56,996 nucleotides of DNA from Peptococcaceae bacterium (GTDB taxonomy: Bacteria; Bacillota; Peptococcia; DRI-13; PHAD01), in the NCBI GenBank assembly GCA_024655825.1, contig JANLFJ010000020.1, forward strand, positions 1 through 56,996. Reading direction: 5' to 3'. The first letter of the stretch is position 1; each line of letters starts with the position of its first letter. The notes under the pieces are model-generated. The model was given only the letters and a program-made list of their open reading frames with translations. It was not told where the DNA came from and made no database searches. Shown one piece after another: positions 1 through 7,252 of the stretch. The position numbers and the translations under genes were made by a program.

Positions 1-71
1 AAATATTTTTTGATTATGCTTTGGTGTTATTTTCCATCAACTGCATAACTCCTGTTTATAAGAGAATATAT

Positions 72-97
72 AAAAAAACGGGCGGCTTAAGCCGCAC
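72..97 (-). terminator. Possible leftward terminator hairpin
   Basis: A 14-base perfect palindrome (82-95) is followed, reading on the minus strand, by CCCG and a run of seven T. It has no T-run in the plus direction. No minus-strand gene lies close to its right, so what it terminates is unclear. The rest of bases 1-164 is AT-rich with nothing else recognised except the Shine-Dalgarno GGAGGG just before position 165. Confidence 0.35.
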
Positions 98-164
98 ATC
101 GCTGCTGGTCTTATTAATTCCCTGTTTGCATTTTCGCTAAATATACTGGTGCCGGAGGGAAACG

Positions 165-1202
165 ATGAGTGAAAAGCTGAAAACCCTGGGTGAGGTTAAG
201 AGTTTGCAGGTGGACAAGGAGCGGAGACTGTTCTCAGCACAACATGAGGAAATAATAAGCGGGGCTACTACGGACATCTATTTTATCAAAACCCAGGAAA
301 TACTGGCCCAAAGAGGGTTGGAGGAGACCCGGGCGGTGGCGGAGATTTTTCCACGCCGTGAGGGTATTATGGCGGGAGTCCCCGAGGTCCTGGGGCTATT
401 GCGCGACTCTCCGGTGGAAGTGTGGGCCCTGGAAGAAGGACAAGCTTTTGCCAGCAAAGAGGTGATTATGCGTATTTCCGGGAAGTACAGCGATTTTGGG
501 ATATACGAAACCGCCGTTCTTGGTATTTTGGCCAGTTCCAGCGGGTGGGCGACTGCGGCCAGAAAGGTAAAAGAGGCGGCCGGCGAAAAAAGGGTTCTCT
601 GCTTCGGCGCGCGCCATGTTCATCCGGCCGTTGCCCCGGTGATGGAACGGGCGGCGATAGTAGGGGGGGTAGATGGGGCAAGCTGCATCCTGGCGGCTAA
701 ACTGGCTGGCAAAGAGCCTTCCGGGACCGTTCCGCATGCTGTCTTCTTGATAATGGGCGATTCCGTCAAGGTCGCCCGGGCTTACCACGAAATTATGCCG
801 CCTGGAGAACCGAGGACGGTATTAGTAGACACCTTTAAAGACGAAGCGGAAGAAGCGCTTCTGGTTGCTGCAGCGCTTGGCCGGAACCTGCACGGCATAC
901 GGCTGGATACGCCCAGCGAGCGGGGCGGGGTAACTCCGGCCCTGATCAGGGAAGTGAGGTGCCGTTTGGCCCAGGCGGGGTTTGGGCATGTCAATATTTT
1001 CGTTTCCGGGGGTTTGGACCCGGAAAGAATTGTCCAGCTCAAGGAAGCGGGTGCTGATGCTTTCGGTGTGGGCAGCTATATTTCAGGGGCTTCTCCCATC
1101 GACATGACGATGGATTTAAAAGAAGTTGACGGCAGGCCCATTGCCAAGCGGGGCCGTATTCCCGGCATTACCCCGAATGAACGCCTGAAAAGAATAAAAT
1201 AA
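165..1202 (+). CDS. pncB: Nicotinate phosphoribosyltransferase, short type
   Basis: Makes nicotinate mononucleotide from nicotinate and PRPP in cytosolic NAD salvage. The 345 residues match the short NAPRTase group built on the quinolinate-PRTase fold: N-terminal ISGATTDIYF-like segment (about residues 32-41), an ARHVHP motif near residues 148-153, and the C-terminal phosphate-binding strands with VSGGLD (about 283-288) and GVGSYISG (about 300-307). The ATG sits behind GGAGGG with normal spacing. The gene is single, ending in a terminator hairpin shared with the converging thioesterase gene. Long PncB and nicotinamide-specific relatives are less likely because of the length and motif order. 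Function is assigned by family, not tested. Confidence 0.85.
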   Translation: MSEKLKTLGEVKSLQVDKERRLFSAQHEEIISGATTDIYFIKTQEILAQRGLEETRAVAEIFPRREGIMAGVPEVLGLLRDSPVEVWALEEGQAFASKEVIMRISGKYSDFGIYETAVLGILASSSGWATAARKVKEAAGEKRVLCFGARHVHPAVAPVMERAAIVGGVDGASCILAAKLAGKEPSGTVPHAVFLIMGDSVKVARAYHEIMPPGEPRTVLVDTFKDEAEEALLVAAALGRNLHGIRLDTPSERGGVTPALIREVRCRLAQAGFGHVNIFVSGGLDPERIVQLKEAGADAFGVGSYISGASPIDMTMDLKEVDGRPIAKRGRIPGITPNERLKRIK

Positions 1203-1226
1203 AACCACCCTGGGGTGGTTTTATTT
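1202..1226. terminator. Bidirectional terminator between pncB and thioesterase
   Basis: AAAACCACCC and GGGTGGTTTT form a 10-bp stem with a two-base loop, followed by ATTTTA on the plus strand. The A-rich side becomes the T-run for the minus-strand gene, so the hairpin can serve both converging genes. Confidence 0.8.
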
Positions 1227-1652
1227 TACTTTGGCTTCCAAAGGCTTGCACCTTTCCTTAACCTTGTCCATGAAAGCGTCATAGTCCACGATGTATCTTT
1301 CGTGGCTTCCGGAGCCGATCGGGCCGAGTTCGTCGAAAGCATCGATCTGAAAGAGCAGCCGGTTGCGATTGATTTCTTTGAGCGTTGCGGTCACTGTGAC
1401 CGTCATTCCGCTTGCGGTGGGATGGGAATGGGTTATGCTGACGTTTTTCCCCACCGTTATATAGCGGTCCGGGAGAAGCGGGTCCACAGCTTTAACGGAT
1501 GCTTCGATCATGAGGGCGGTGAGGGTTGGTGTGGCAAGAAGTTCTTTTAAAGCGCCGCTTCCAAAATTCAAAGCCGTGTCTTCTCTGGTGATAAGCTTCT
1601 GAACTGAGGCAGACAAACCGATTCTTAATTCCGGAAATTTCTTGCTTAACAT
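1221..1652 (-). CDS. Hotdog-fold acyl-CoA thioesterase, FlK-like
   Basis: A 143-residue hotdog protein resembling the fluoroacetyl-CoA thioesterase (FlK)-like group, which hydrolyses short acyl-CoAs in the cytosol. The family triad of Thr, Glu and His appears to be present: Thr41/Thr43 and Glu50 in the ATPTLTALMIEAS segment, and His75 or His77 in ITHSHPTA. A GTVTVTATL-like central sheet strand follows (about residues 83-91). ATG is preceded by a GGGAGGG Shine-Dalgarno on the minus strand. It is flanked by terminator hairpins on both sides, so probably transcribed alone. The true substrate cannot be told from sequence; removal of an inhibitory acyl-CoA or general CoA recycling are both possible. 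Confidence 0.75.
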   Translation of the reverse strand: MLSKKFPELRIGLSASVQKLITREDTALNFGSGALKELLATPTLTALMIEASVKAVDPLLPDRYITVGKNVSITHSHPTASGMTVTVTATLKEINRNRLLFQIDAFDELGPIGSGSHERYIVDYDAFMDKVKERCKPLEAKVK

Positions 1653-1729
1653 TTTTAACCCTCCCTTTAGAATATTTATATTACGCTTTTATTATACTAA
1701 AAAAACAGACAATAATCACAATAATAAAT

Positions 1730-1769
1730 AACAAAACCCCGTTTGAGCTGAACACACGGGGTTTTGTTA
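1730..1769 (-). terminator. Terminator after the 51-residue Cys protein
   Basis: ACAAAACCCCG and CGGGGTTTTGT form an 11-bp stem around a 13-base loop, with a T-rich tail on either strand. It closes the short riboswitch-controlled transcript and insulates it from the thioesterase gene further left. Confidence 0.8.
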
Positions 1770-1782
1770 TGCTGACATTTCA

Positions 1783-1938
1783 TTAGCGGATTTTTACCCA
1801 TGTCCGAAAGTTTTTTTGCTGCTGCTCCTGATGGTATAAAATGGCGCACTCTTCGTCGCAGAGTGAAAGAACCGTATCATTAATCACCAGCTCGAAGGCA
1901 TGGCCGTTAAGGGGGTTGCCGCAGTATGCGCACACCAT
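1783..1938 (-). CDS. 51-residue Cys-rich mini-protein, TRASH/zinc-ribbon-like
   Basis: A short gene with ATG at 1938, stop TAA at 1785-1783 and a strong GGGAGGAGG Shine-Dalgarno. The product has Cys3-x2-Cys6 and Cys27-x3-Cys31, with 20 residues between Cys6 and Cys27. That spacing resembles the TRASH/YHS metal-binding motif, so it probably binds Zn or another metal. The C-terminal 20 residues are polar with a Gln run and end in basic residues. It lies directly downstream of the lysine riboswitch and its terminator, and a second terminator follows, so it is apparently the sole target of that switch. The function is unknown; it is not a lysine biosynthesis enzyme or transporter that I recognise. 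Confidence 0.75.
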   Translation of the reverse strand: MVCAYCGNPLNGHAFELVINDTVLSLCDEECAILYHQEQQQKNFRTWVKIR

Positions 1939-1966
1939 AAATACCTCCTCCCTTATAATGTGGGAA

Positions 1967-1997
1967 ACAAGAAAAGCTTCAAGGAACTGAAGCTTTT
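1967..1997 (-). terminator. Expression-platform terminator of the lysine riboswitch
   Basis: AAAAGCTTCA (from 1997) pairs perfectly with TGAAGCTTTT around a six-base loop, then CTTGTTT on the minus strand. It lies 28 bases after the closing P1 strand of the riboswitch and about 30 bases before the mini-protein start, as expected for lysine-induced termination. Confidence 0.85.
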
Positions 1998-2024
1998 AAG
2001 CGCCACACGTCCCTCCTTTCTCCT

Positions 2025-2206
2025 GTGAGATAGCGCTCCACCAGGACGCACGGAGTATGCCCCTGGTGACAGTCCTGCACCTGTTCGATGCAGTCCCAGC
2101 CTCCGCAACTCGGGCTTGCAGGGCTTCGGCGGTGGCTCCTTTTTCTGCCCTTCATTGTTTCCCGGACTCAGGACAGTTACTCATAGACACCGCGCCTCTA
2201 CCTCAC
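2025..2206 (-). promoter_or_regulatory. Lysine riboswitch (L-box)
   Basis: Read on the minus strand, the region has the L-box order: GTGAGGTAGAGGCGCG, then AGTAAC, GCCGAAG, GGCTGGGACTGC, GTCACC and finally GGAGCGCTATCTCAC. The P1 strands (2198-2206 and 2025-2033) pair over nine bases with one G-U. A second ACCTCAC copy at 2219-2225 on the 5' side could compete with P1. Known members switch off lysine biosynthesis or transport genes when lysine is abundant. Here the downstream gene is a 51-residue Cys protein. Confidence 0.9.
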
Positions 2207-2239
2207 CCCGGAAAGAGAGTGAGGTATTTTTACTATTAA

Positions 2240-2266
2240 ATTATAAGCAATATTACCATATATCAA
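2240..2266 (-). promoter_or_regulatory. Promoter for the lysine riboswitch transcript
   Basis: On the minus strand, TTGATA (2266-2261) and TATAAT (2245-2240) are separated by 15 bases. The -10 box is perfect; the spacer is short. Transcription would begin just upstream of the riboswitch. Confidence 0.6.
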
Positions 2267-2328
2267 CGATAAATGCAAATGGTAAAAAATGAAAAATATG
2301 GAATGAAGGGTGGAGGTAATTAAAAGCA

Positions 2329-2357
2329 TTTACAAATGGAAAAATTTGAAATATAAT
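2329..2357 (+). promoter_or_regulatory. Promoter of the thi operon
   Basis: TTTACA (2329-2334) and TATAAT (2352-2357) with a 17-base spacer, about 25 bases before the TPP riboswitch. A good sigma-A type promoter, divergent from the lysine riboswitch promoter. Confidence 0.75.
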
Positions 2358-2383
2358 TAAACAGTAAAGATAATTGAATAATG

Positions 2384-2467
2384 CTAGGGGTGCCTGTTAT
2401 TAGGCTGAGAAGGACTGATCCTAACCCTTTGAACCTGATGTGGTTAGTACCACCGTAGGGAAGCGAA
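2384..2467 (+). promoter_or_regulatory. TPP (THI-box) riboswitch
   Basis: Shows the conserved TPP aptamer segments in order: GGGGTGCC, GGCTGAGA, ACCCTTTGAACCTGAT, GGTTAGTACC and CGTAGGGAAGC. It precedes thiSGH-thiE, so binding of thiamin pyrophosphate should lower expression of thiazole and thiamin phosphate synthesis. Confidence 0.97.
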
Positions 2468-2490
2468 CGCGGGAGTTTTCCGCATTATCC

Positions 2491-2519
2491 AGGCTTGCCT
2501 TCGGGCAAGCCTTATTTTT
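2491..2519 (+). terminator. TPP riboswitch terminator
   Basis: AGGCTTGCC and GGCAAGCCT form a nine-bp stem with a TTCG loop, followed by TATTTTT. It lies between the aptamer and thiS and is the likely expression platform. Confidence 0.85.
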
Positions 2520-2550
2520 GGTGCTGCAGCCGGCGAAGGGAGGTGACGAT

Positions 2551-2751
2551 GTGGAAATAACAGTAAACGGTAAAAGGATGCCGCTGCCTGGTGGAACCGC
2601 GCTTGCCGATTTCCTGGCCGATAAAGAGAACGCGCCGGATGGCATCGTGGTCGAGCTCAACCAGGAAATTGTCAAAAGGGAGAAGTGGACCAGCATAACC
2701 TTGAAAGAAAATGATATCCTGGAAATATTAAGGCTTGTGGGAGGAGGTTGA
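2551..2751 (+). CDS. thiS: Thiamin biosynthesis sulfur carrier ThiS
   Basis: A 66-residue ubiquitin-fold sulfur carrier; its C-terminal Gly-Gly becomes a thiocarboxylate that donates sulfur to ThiG for thiazole formation. The protein ends in VGGG and begins with the family pattern EITVNGK. I chose the GTG at 2551, behind GGGAGGTGA; an upstream in-frame extension would run back into the riboswitch. First gene of the TPP-controlled operon, followed five bases later by thiG. The dedicated activating enzyme ThiF is only a fragment in this operon, so ThiS must be adenylated by another E1-like protein encoded elsewhere, if at all. Confidence 0.95.
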   Translation: MEITVNGKRMPLPGGTALADFLADKENAPDGIVVELNQEIVKREKWTSITLKENDILEILRLVGGG

Positions 2752-2755
2752 TGGT

Positions 2756-3586
2756 ATGAGGGACAGGTTTGTAATCGGAGGGGTTGAACTTAACAGCCGC
2801 TTGTTCGTGGGAACCGGAAAGTACGCCTCTGATTCTCTTATCCCGGAAATCATCAGGAGATCGGGAGCCCAGGTTATTACTGTCGCCTTGCGGCGGATGG
2901 AATTCGGTTCAACGGATAACGTGATGAATTATATACCTGAAGGCGTAAGGATAATGCCGAACACGTCCGGGGCGAGAAACGCTGCCGAGGCGGTGAGGAT
3001 TGCCCGGCTGGCCAGGGAGGCGGGCTGCGGGGACTGGGTGAAAATTGAGGTGATCTCCGATAACAAGCACTTGCTGCCGGACGGGTATGAAACCGTTAAG
3101 GCCACGGAGATTTTGGCGGCAGAAGGGTTCAAGGTTTTCCCGTATATCAGCCCTGACTTGATGGTGGCCAAAAGGCTGGCGGAGGCCGGGGCGGCGGCGG
3201 TAATGCCCCTGGGCGCTCCTATCGGCACGAACCGCGGGCTCAAGACCAAGGAACTGCTCAGGATCCTGATTAAGGAGATCGAACTCCCCATTATTGTGGA
3301 CGCCGGCATAGGCAGGCCTTCCCATGCTTGTGAAGCCATGGAAATGGGAGCTGCGGCCTGCCTGTTGAATACGGCGATAGCCAGCGCCGGCAATCCCGTC
3401 CTGATGGCCGAGGCTTTCGGGAAAGCGGTCAGCGCCGGCCGGCAGGCCTACCTGGCGGGGCTTGGAGGAGCGCAGGATACGGCCCGCGCATCTTCGCCGC
3501 TGACCGGTTTTCTGTATGAAAATCGAATTGAAGAAGGAGTGAACAATGAGTTTTTATCAAGAGCTTTTGAAATACCGCGATTTTGA
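2756..3586 (+). CDS. thiG: Thiazole synthase ThiG
   Basis: Condenses 1-deoxy-xylulose 5-phosphate, dehydroglycine from ThiH and sulfur from ThiS thiocarboxylate into the thiamin thiazole phosphate. The 276 residues cover the whole TIM barrel: the VKIEVISD segment carries the Schiff-base lysine, and PLGAPIGT and [11 protein letters not shown] are the C-terminal phosphate-binding strands. Start ATG 2756 behind GGGAGGAGG, which lies inside the end of thiS. Its last 41 bases overlap thiH, indicating translational coupling. No missing residues noticed. Confidence 0.97.
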   Translation: MRDRFVIGGVELNSRLFVGTGKYASDSLIPEIIRRSGAQVITVALRRMEFGSTDNVMNYIPEGVRIMPNTSGARNAAEAVRIARLAREAGCGDWVKIEVISDNKHLLPDGYETVKATEILAAEGFKVFPYISPDLMVAKRLAEAGAAAVMPLGAPIGTNRGLKTKELLRILIKEIELPIIVDAGIGRPSHACEAMEMGAAACLLNTAIASAGNPVLMAEAFGKAVSAGRQAYLAGLGGAQDTARASSPLTGFLYENRIEEGVNNEFLSRAFEIPRF

Positions 3587-4649
3587 TTATGAGGGTTTTT
3601 TTGACAGCCTTACGGATGGAAAGCTGGAAAACGCAGCCGGCAAGGAGAAATTAACCGGCCTCGATTTTCTTACGTTGCTGTCTCCCAAAGCCGAAAAGCA
3701 TCTTGAGCCGCTGGCCAGGAAAGCCCATTGGCTTACTGTCCGGAATTTCGGCCGGACGGTCTTGCTTTTTACGCCCCTCTACATATCTAATTATTGCCAA
3801 AACCAGTGCCTTTACTGCGGTTTTAACAGGGCCAACCGGATAAAAAGGAGGAAGCTTACCCTGGATGAAGTCGAAGAAGAGGCCAGGGTCATCGCGGCGA
3901 CGGGACTCAAGCATATCCTGTTGCTTACCGGCGACGCCCGGAACGTTGCTCCTGTCGAGTATATCGGGAAATGCGTCACAATACTGAAAAAATACTTTGC
4001 GTCCATAGCCATCGAAATCTTTGCACTGACTGAGGATGAATACCGCTGGCTGGTGGAGACGGGCGTCGATGCGCTGACCATATACCAGGAGACATATAAC
4101 GAGAAGCTCTATGACCGGCTTCATCTTCAGGGACCGAAAAAGGATTTCCGGTTCAGGCTTGATGCTCCTGAGAGGGCTTGCCGGGCTTACATGAGGGCGG
4201 TAAATATCGGCGCCTTGCTGGGACTGGACGAGTGGCGGCGGGACGCTTTTTTGACGGGCCTGCATGCCAGGTACCTGCAGGATAAATACCCGCACGTGGA
4301 AATCAGCGTTTCCCTGCCCAGGCTGAGGCCTCATGCCGGCAGTTTCCAACCGGGCTGTGAGGTTTCAGACAAAAATATTGTCCAGATAATGGCAGCCTTC
4401 AGGTTGTTTATGCCCAGGGCGGGGATAACAATTTCTACCCGGGAAAAGGCCGGTTTCCGAGACAATATCATCAGGCTCGGGGTGACGAAAATGTCCGCCG
4501 GCTCGACCACTGTCGTGGGGGGACGCACCAAGGGCGAGGAAGAGACGGGACAGTTTGAAATAGCCGATCACAGGACGGTTACCGAAATGAAAGAAGCGGT
4601 TTGCAGGCTGGGTTACCAGCCGGTGTTCAAGGACTGGCACCCGCTGTGA
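3546..4649 (+). CDS. thiH: 2-iminoacetate synthase ThiH (radical SAM)
   Basis: Cleaves tyrosine to dehydroglycine (2-iminoacetate) and p-cresol using S-adenosylmethionine and a [4Fe-4S] cluster, the anaerobic route to the glycine unit of the thiazole. The 367 residues contain the radical SAM motif C-x3-C-x2-C in [12 protein letters not shown] (about residues 81-92) and the C-terminal BATS-type region ending in a KDWHPL tail. ATG 3546 follows GAAGGAGTG inside thiG. Use of ThiH rather than glycine oxidase ThiO fits an anaerobe. Confidence 0.97.
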   Translation: MSFYQELLKYRDFDYEGFFDSLTDGKLENAAGKEKLTGLDFLTLLSPKAEKHLEPLARKAHWLTVRNFGRTVLLFTPLYISNYCQNQCLYCGFNRANRIKRRKLTLDEVEEEARVIAATGLKHILLLTGDARNVAPVEYIGKCVTILKKYFASIAIEIFALTEDEYRWLVETGVDALTIYQETYNEKLYDRLHLQGPKKDFRFRLDAPERACRAYMRAVNIGALLGLDEWRRDAFLTGLHARYLQDKYPHVEISVSLPRLRPHAGSFQPGCEVSDKNIVQIMAAFRLFMPRAGITISTREKAGFRDNIIRLGVTKMSAGSTTVVGGRTKGEEETGQFEIADHRTVTEMKEAVCRLGYQPVFKDWHPL

Positions 4650-4685
4650 TCAAGTGTGAATCGCCTTGACTGGAGATGACAATAA

Positions 4686-4832
4686 ATGAATCGTTTTCAA
4701 AATTCGCTGGCTGCTTTTATCGGCTGTGAACGGCTGGAAAAAATCCAAGCGGCCAGGATAGGCATTGCCGGGGCCGGCGGGCTGGGTTCCAACTGCGCCG
4801 TTAATTTCGTCCGCAGCGGTTTTATAAATATT
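4686..4832 (+). pseudogene. thiF: 5' remnant of thiF fused in frame to thiE
   Basis: The first ~49 codons encode the unmistakable start of ThiF/MoeB-type adenylyltransferases: an N-terminal helix followed by RIGIAGAGGLGSN (residues 24-36) and FVRSGF. The sequence then leaves the family abruptly. The ATP-binding Arg, Lys and Asp, the Cys pairs for zinc and the catalytic Cys that should follow are absent. The reading frame continues without a stop into ThiE. A deletion joining thiF and thiE explains this best; the piece cannot be an active adenylyltransferase. Confidence 0.85.
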
Positions 4833-5477
4833 ATGCCCAGGAAAAAAGCTTTTCCGGCTGCCGGCCTGTACTGCCTGACATCGCAGGAGCATTCGCTCGG
4901 CCGGAGCAATATTGAAGTGGTAAAAGAGATGGTGGAAGCCGGCGTAAAGGTCATCCAGTACAGGGAAAAAGACAAGAAGATGAGGGAAAAATTGAACGAG
5001 TGCCGAGAGATAAGGGAATTGACGAGAAGGGCCGGGGTGGTTTTTATCGTGAACGATGATATTGACCTCGCCATGCTGGTGAAGGCCGACGGGATACATC
5101 TGGGACAGGAAGACATCCCGCTGGCCGAAGCCCGCAAGCTGGCAGGGGAGGGAATGATCATCGGGGTGTCCACCCACTCGCCCCGGCAAGCGCAGGAAGC
5201 TGCTGCCGGCGGGGCAGATTATATCGGGGTGGGGCCGCTTTTCGAGACCAAGACGAAGAAGGATGTATGCCCGCCTGTCGGGCTGGAGTATTTGGACTAT
5301 GTCGTCAAGAACATCGGTATCCCTTTCGTGGCCATCGGAGGCATCAAAGAACAAAACGTCGCCGAGGTCGTAAGCAGAGGGGCCAGGTGCGTGGCCATGG
5401 TAACCGAAATAGTGGGCGCAAGGGACATAAAACAAAAAATCGCCAGCATACAAAAATTGCTGCCGGCGGGAAGCTGA
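4686..5477 (+). CDS. thiE: Thiamin phosphate synthase ThiE with ThiF-derived N-terminus
   Basis: Joins hydroxymethylpyrimidine diphosphate and thiazole phosphate to thiamin phosphate. Residues ~50-263 are a full ThiE barrel: LYCLTS first strand, VKVIQYREK, NDDIDLAM...DGIHLGQED, IGVSTHS, ADYIGVGP with FETKTKKD, and VAIGGI near the end. Residues 1-49 are the start of ThiF. The open frame starts at ATG 4686; the internal ATG at 4833 could be the original thiE start but has no clear Shine-Dalgarno, so the product is probably the 263-residue fusion. Last gene of the TPP operon. The junction could in principle be an assembly collapse. Confidence 0.9.
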   Translation: MNRFQNSLAAFIGCERLEKIQAARIGIAGAGGLGSNCAVNFVRSGFINIMPRKKAFPAAGLYCLTSQEHSLGRSNIEVVKEMVEAGVKVIQYREKDKKMREKLNECREIRELTRRAGVVFIVNDDIDLAMLVKADGIHLGQEDIPLAEARKLAGEGMIIGVSTHSPRQAQEAAAGGADYIGVGPLFETKTKKDVCPPVGLEYLDYVVKNIGIPFVAIGGIKEQNVAEVVSRGARCVAMVTEIVGARDIKQKIASIQKLLPAGS

Positions 5478-5492
5478 CATACCTTGCCCTGT

Positions 5493-6155
5493 TCAAACCG
5501 GTTTGATGGCCTCGGGCGTATTGTAGAGCGGAGAATTGACCAGCGGGGATACGGCGTAAAAGTCCATCAGTTCCGCGGGGTAAGGCGCAAGCAGCCGGTT
5601 TAAGAGGACCGGGCTTTGAACGGCCGGGTCGAGCCAGAGGTCATAGTTTTCGGGGGTAAGAATTACGGGCATCCGCTCGTGGATGCCGCGGAGGAGGGAA
5701 TTGGCCCCTGTCGTAATGATGGCGCAGGTGTACAGCGGCTCTTGCCCGGGAGGAGACCAGACCTCCCAGAGGCCGGCCATGCCGAAAGGCGACCCGTCTT
5801 TCATGATGATGCGGTAAGGTGTTTTATTGGCCCCCTCTTTTTTCCATTCAAAGAAACCGTCGGCAGGCACGAGACAGCGCCTCTGGAGGAATGAGCGCCG
5901 GAAGCTTGGCTTTTCCAGCAGGGTTTCGGCCCGCGCGTTGATCAATCTGTTCCCGACAGCAGGGTCTTTGGCCCAGGAAGGGACAAGGCCCCAGCGGTAA
6001 AAGGCCAGTCTTCTCGCTCCATCTTCCAGCACGACCGGGATATTCTGGGCAGGGGCGGCATTATATAGCGGGGCGTATTCGCCGTCGACTCTTGCAATCT
6101 TGAAGTAACGCTCTATCTGTTCCCGGTCGATGGTCGTGGTAAACCGGCCGCACAT
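5493..6155 (-). CDS. SRAP/HMCES-family DNA-protein crosslink peptidase
   Basis: SOS response-associated peptidase of the YedK/HMCES family, which crosslinks to abasic sites in single-stranded DNA through the Cys exposed after removal of Met1. I chose ATG 6155 so the protein begins MCGRF with Cys2 free; GAGGTGA lies five bases upstream. Further family features: YNAAPAQ with the Asn (about residue 34), RWGLVPSWAKD, NARAET with the conserved Glu, PADGFFEW and the catalytic His region GIHERMPVIL. 220 residues, normal length. Single gene, converging with the thi operon. Confidence 0.93.
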   Translation of the reverse strand: MCGRFTTTIDREQIERYFKIARVDGEYAPLYNAAPAQNIPVVLEDGARRLAFYRWGLVPSWAKDPAVGNRLINARAETLLEKPSFRRSFLQRRCLVPADGFFEWKKEGANKTPYRIIMKDGSPFGMAGLWEVWSPPGQEPLYTCAIITTGANSLLRGIHERMPVILTPENYDLWLDPAVQSPVLLNRLLAPYPAELMDFYAVSPLVNSPLYNTPEAIKPV

Positions 6156-6274
6156 AAGAATCACCTCATGTATCTGTTAGTACGCTCCCGAAAACTTTGA
6201 GAGCGTCTATTTTTTATTTTAAGGATCAGCAATTTAGCTTCACCTTTGCTTCTGTTTCGAAGTGGGAGCTTGAG

Positions 6275-6391
6275 ATGATGATTACCGTTAACAAATATAA
6301 ACTCATGAAGCTGAAATACTGCATTGATCGGCTTGACGGAAAAATATCTGAAGTTAAAAGACATATGTTTGCAGAGATTAACAGTGTATAA
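6275..6391 (+). CDS. Possible 38-residue protein, unknown
   Basis: Small open frame in the 350-base gap between the SRAP gene and the racemase gene. ATG 6275 (or 6278) lies six bases after GGGAG. The product is Lys-rich and probably one alpha helix. It is not clearly Spo0E-like because the SQxLD signature is absent. I see no other gene in 6156-6504; a TATAAT-like box occurs near 6388. Confidence 0.25.
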   Translation: MMITVNKYKLMKLKYCIDRLDGKISEVKRHMFAEINSV

Positions 6392-6504
6392 TTATATTTA
6401 AAGTGAAAAGTTTTTATACCGATGATAAATGATGACTTCCGGCTGTTTATTAAGCATCGTGCCCAGAGACGAATAAGTAAGAATGGAGATTAAGGAGGAG
6501 AAAA

Positions 6505-7233
6505 ATGGCCAGGGTTTTTGGAGGCAGGACCAATTATGGTGAGGCCATAGGAATAATCATGCTGGAGACAGCCTTTCCCAGGTTGCCCGGCGATGTGGGA
6601 AATGCCAGCACCTTCTCTTTCCCTGTAAGGTATAAGGTGGTGAAAGGCGCGTCCCCGCAAAAGGTGGTGAAAGAGGCTGATCCCGCCCTGCTGCAGCCGT
6701 TTATTGAGGCTGCCAGGGAACTGGAAAAGGAAGGGGTAAGGGCTATTACCACCAGCTGCGGGTTTCTTGCCATGTTCCAACGGGAGATGGCCGACGCGGT
6801 GAACGTGCCGGTGTTCAGCTCCAGTCTGCTCCAGGTACCGCTGGCTTATGCCGTGATAAGTAAATCCCAGCAGGTTGGCATACTGACGGCCAGGGTGCAG
6901 TCCCTGACGGAAAGACATTTTGCCGGGGCGGGGATTTCCGGTATTCCTGTTGTTGTTGCCGGTATGGACGATGCCCCGGAGTTTACCGGCGCTTTCATTG
7001 ACGGCAAGCCCGATCTTGACGTGGAAAAGTGCAGGCAGGAAATGATCGAGGCGGCCAAAGGGTTGAAGACAAAACATCCACGGGTTGGCGCCATCGTCAT
7101 GGAATGCACCAACATGCCTCCTTTTGCCAAAGCCGTACAGGAAGCCGTAAACCTGCCTGTTTTTGACGCGGTCACGTTGATTAACTATGTATATTCGGTG
7201 GTTGTAAGGCATGATTACCAAGGGTTCATGTAA
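6505..7233 (+). CDS. Aspartate/glutamate racemase-family protein
   Basis: A 242-residue cytosolic protein of the Asp/Glu/hydantoin racemase superfamily, which uses two cysteines as acid and base. Cys85 in TTSCGFLAMF and Cys201 in MECTNMPPF are in the right places, one per lobe. ATG 6505 follows AAGGAGG. The gene is followed 20 bases later by a response-regulator gene, possibly co-transcribed. Substrate is unknown: racemase, arylmalonate decarboxylase-like or maleate isomerase-like activities share this scaffold. Confidence 0.8.
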   Translation: MARVFGGRTNYGEAIGIIMLETAFPRLPGDVGNASTFSFPVRYKVVKGASPQKVVKEADPALLQPFIEAARELEKEGVRAITTSCGFLAMFQREMADAVNVPVFSSSLLQVPLAYAVISKSQQVGILTARVQSLTERHFAGAGISGIPVVVAGMDDAPEFTGAFIDGKPDLDVEKCRQEMIEAAKGLKTKHPRVGAIVMECTNMPPFAKAVQEAVNLPVFDAVTLINYVYSVVVRHDYQGFM

Positions 7234-7252
7234 CCAAAAGGGGATGTTTGTT

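Noticed and set aside
4650-5480. 276-codon minus-strand open frame across thiE
   Set aside because: It mirrors the ThiF-ThiE fusion frame, is rich in His, Pro and Phe as expected for an antisense shadow, and has no ribosome site.
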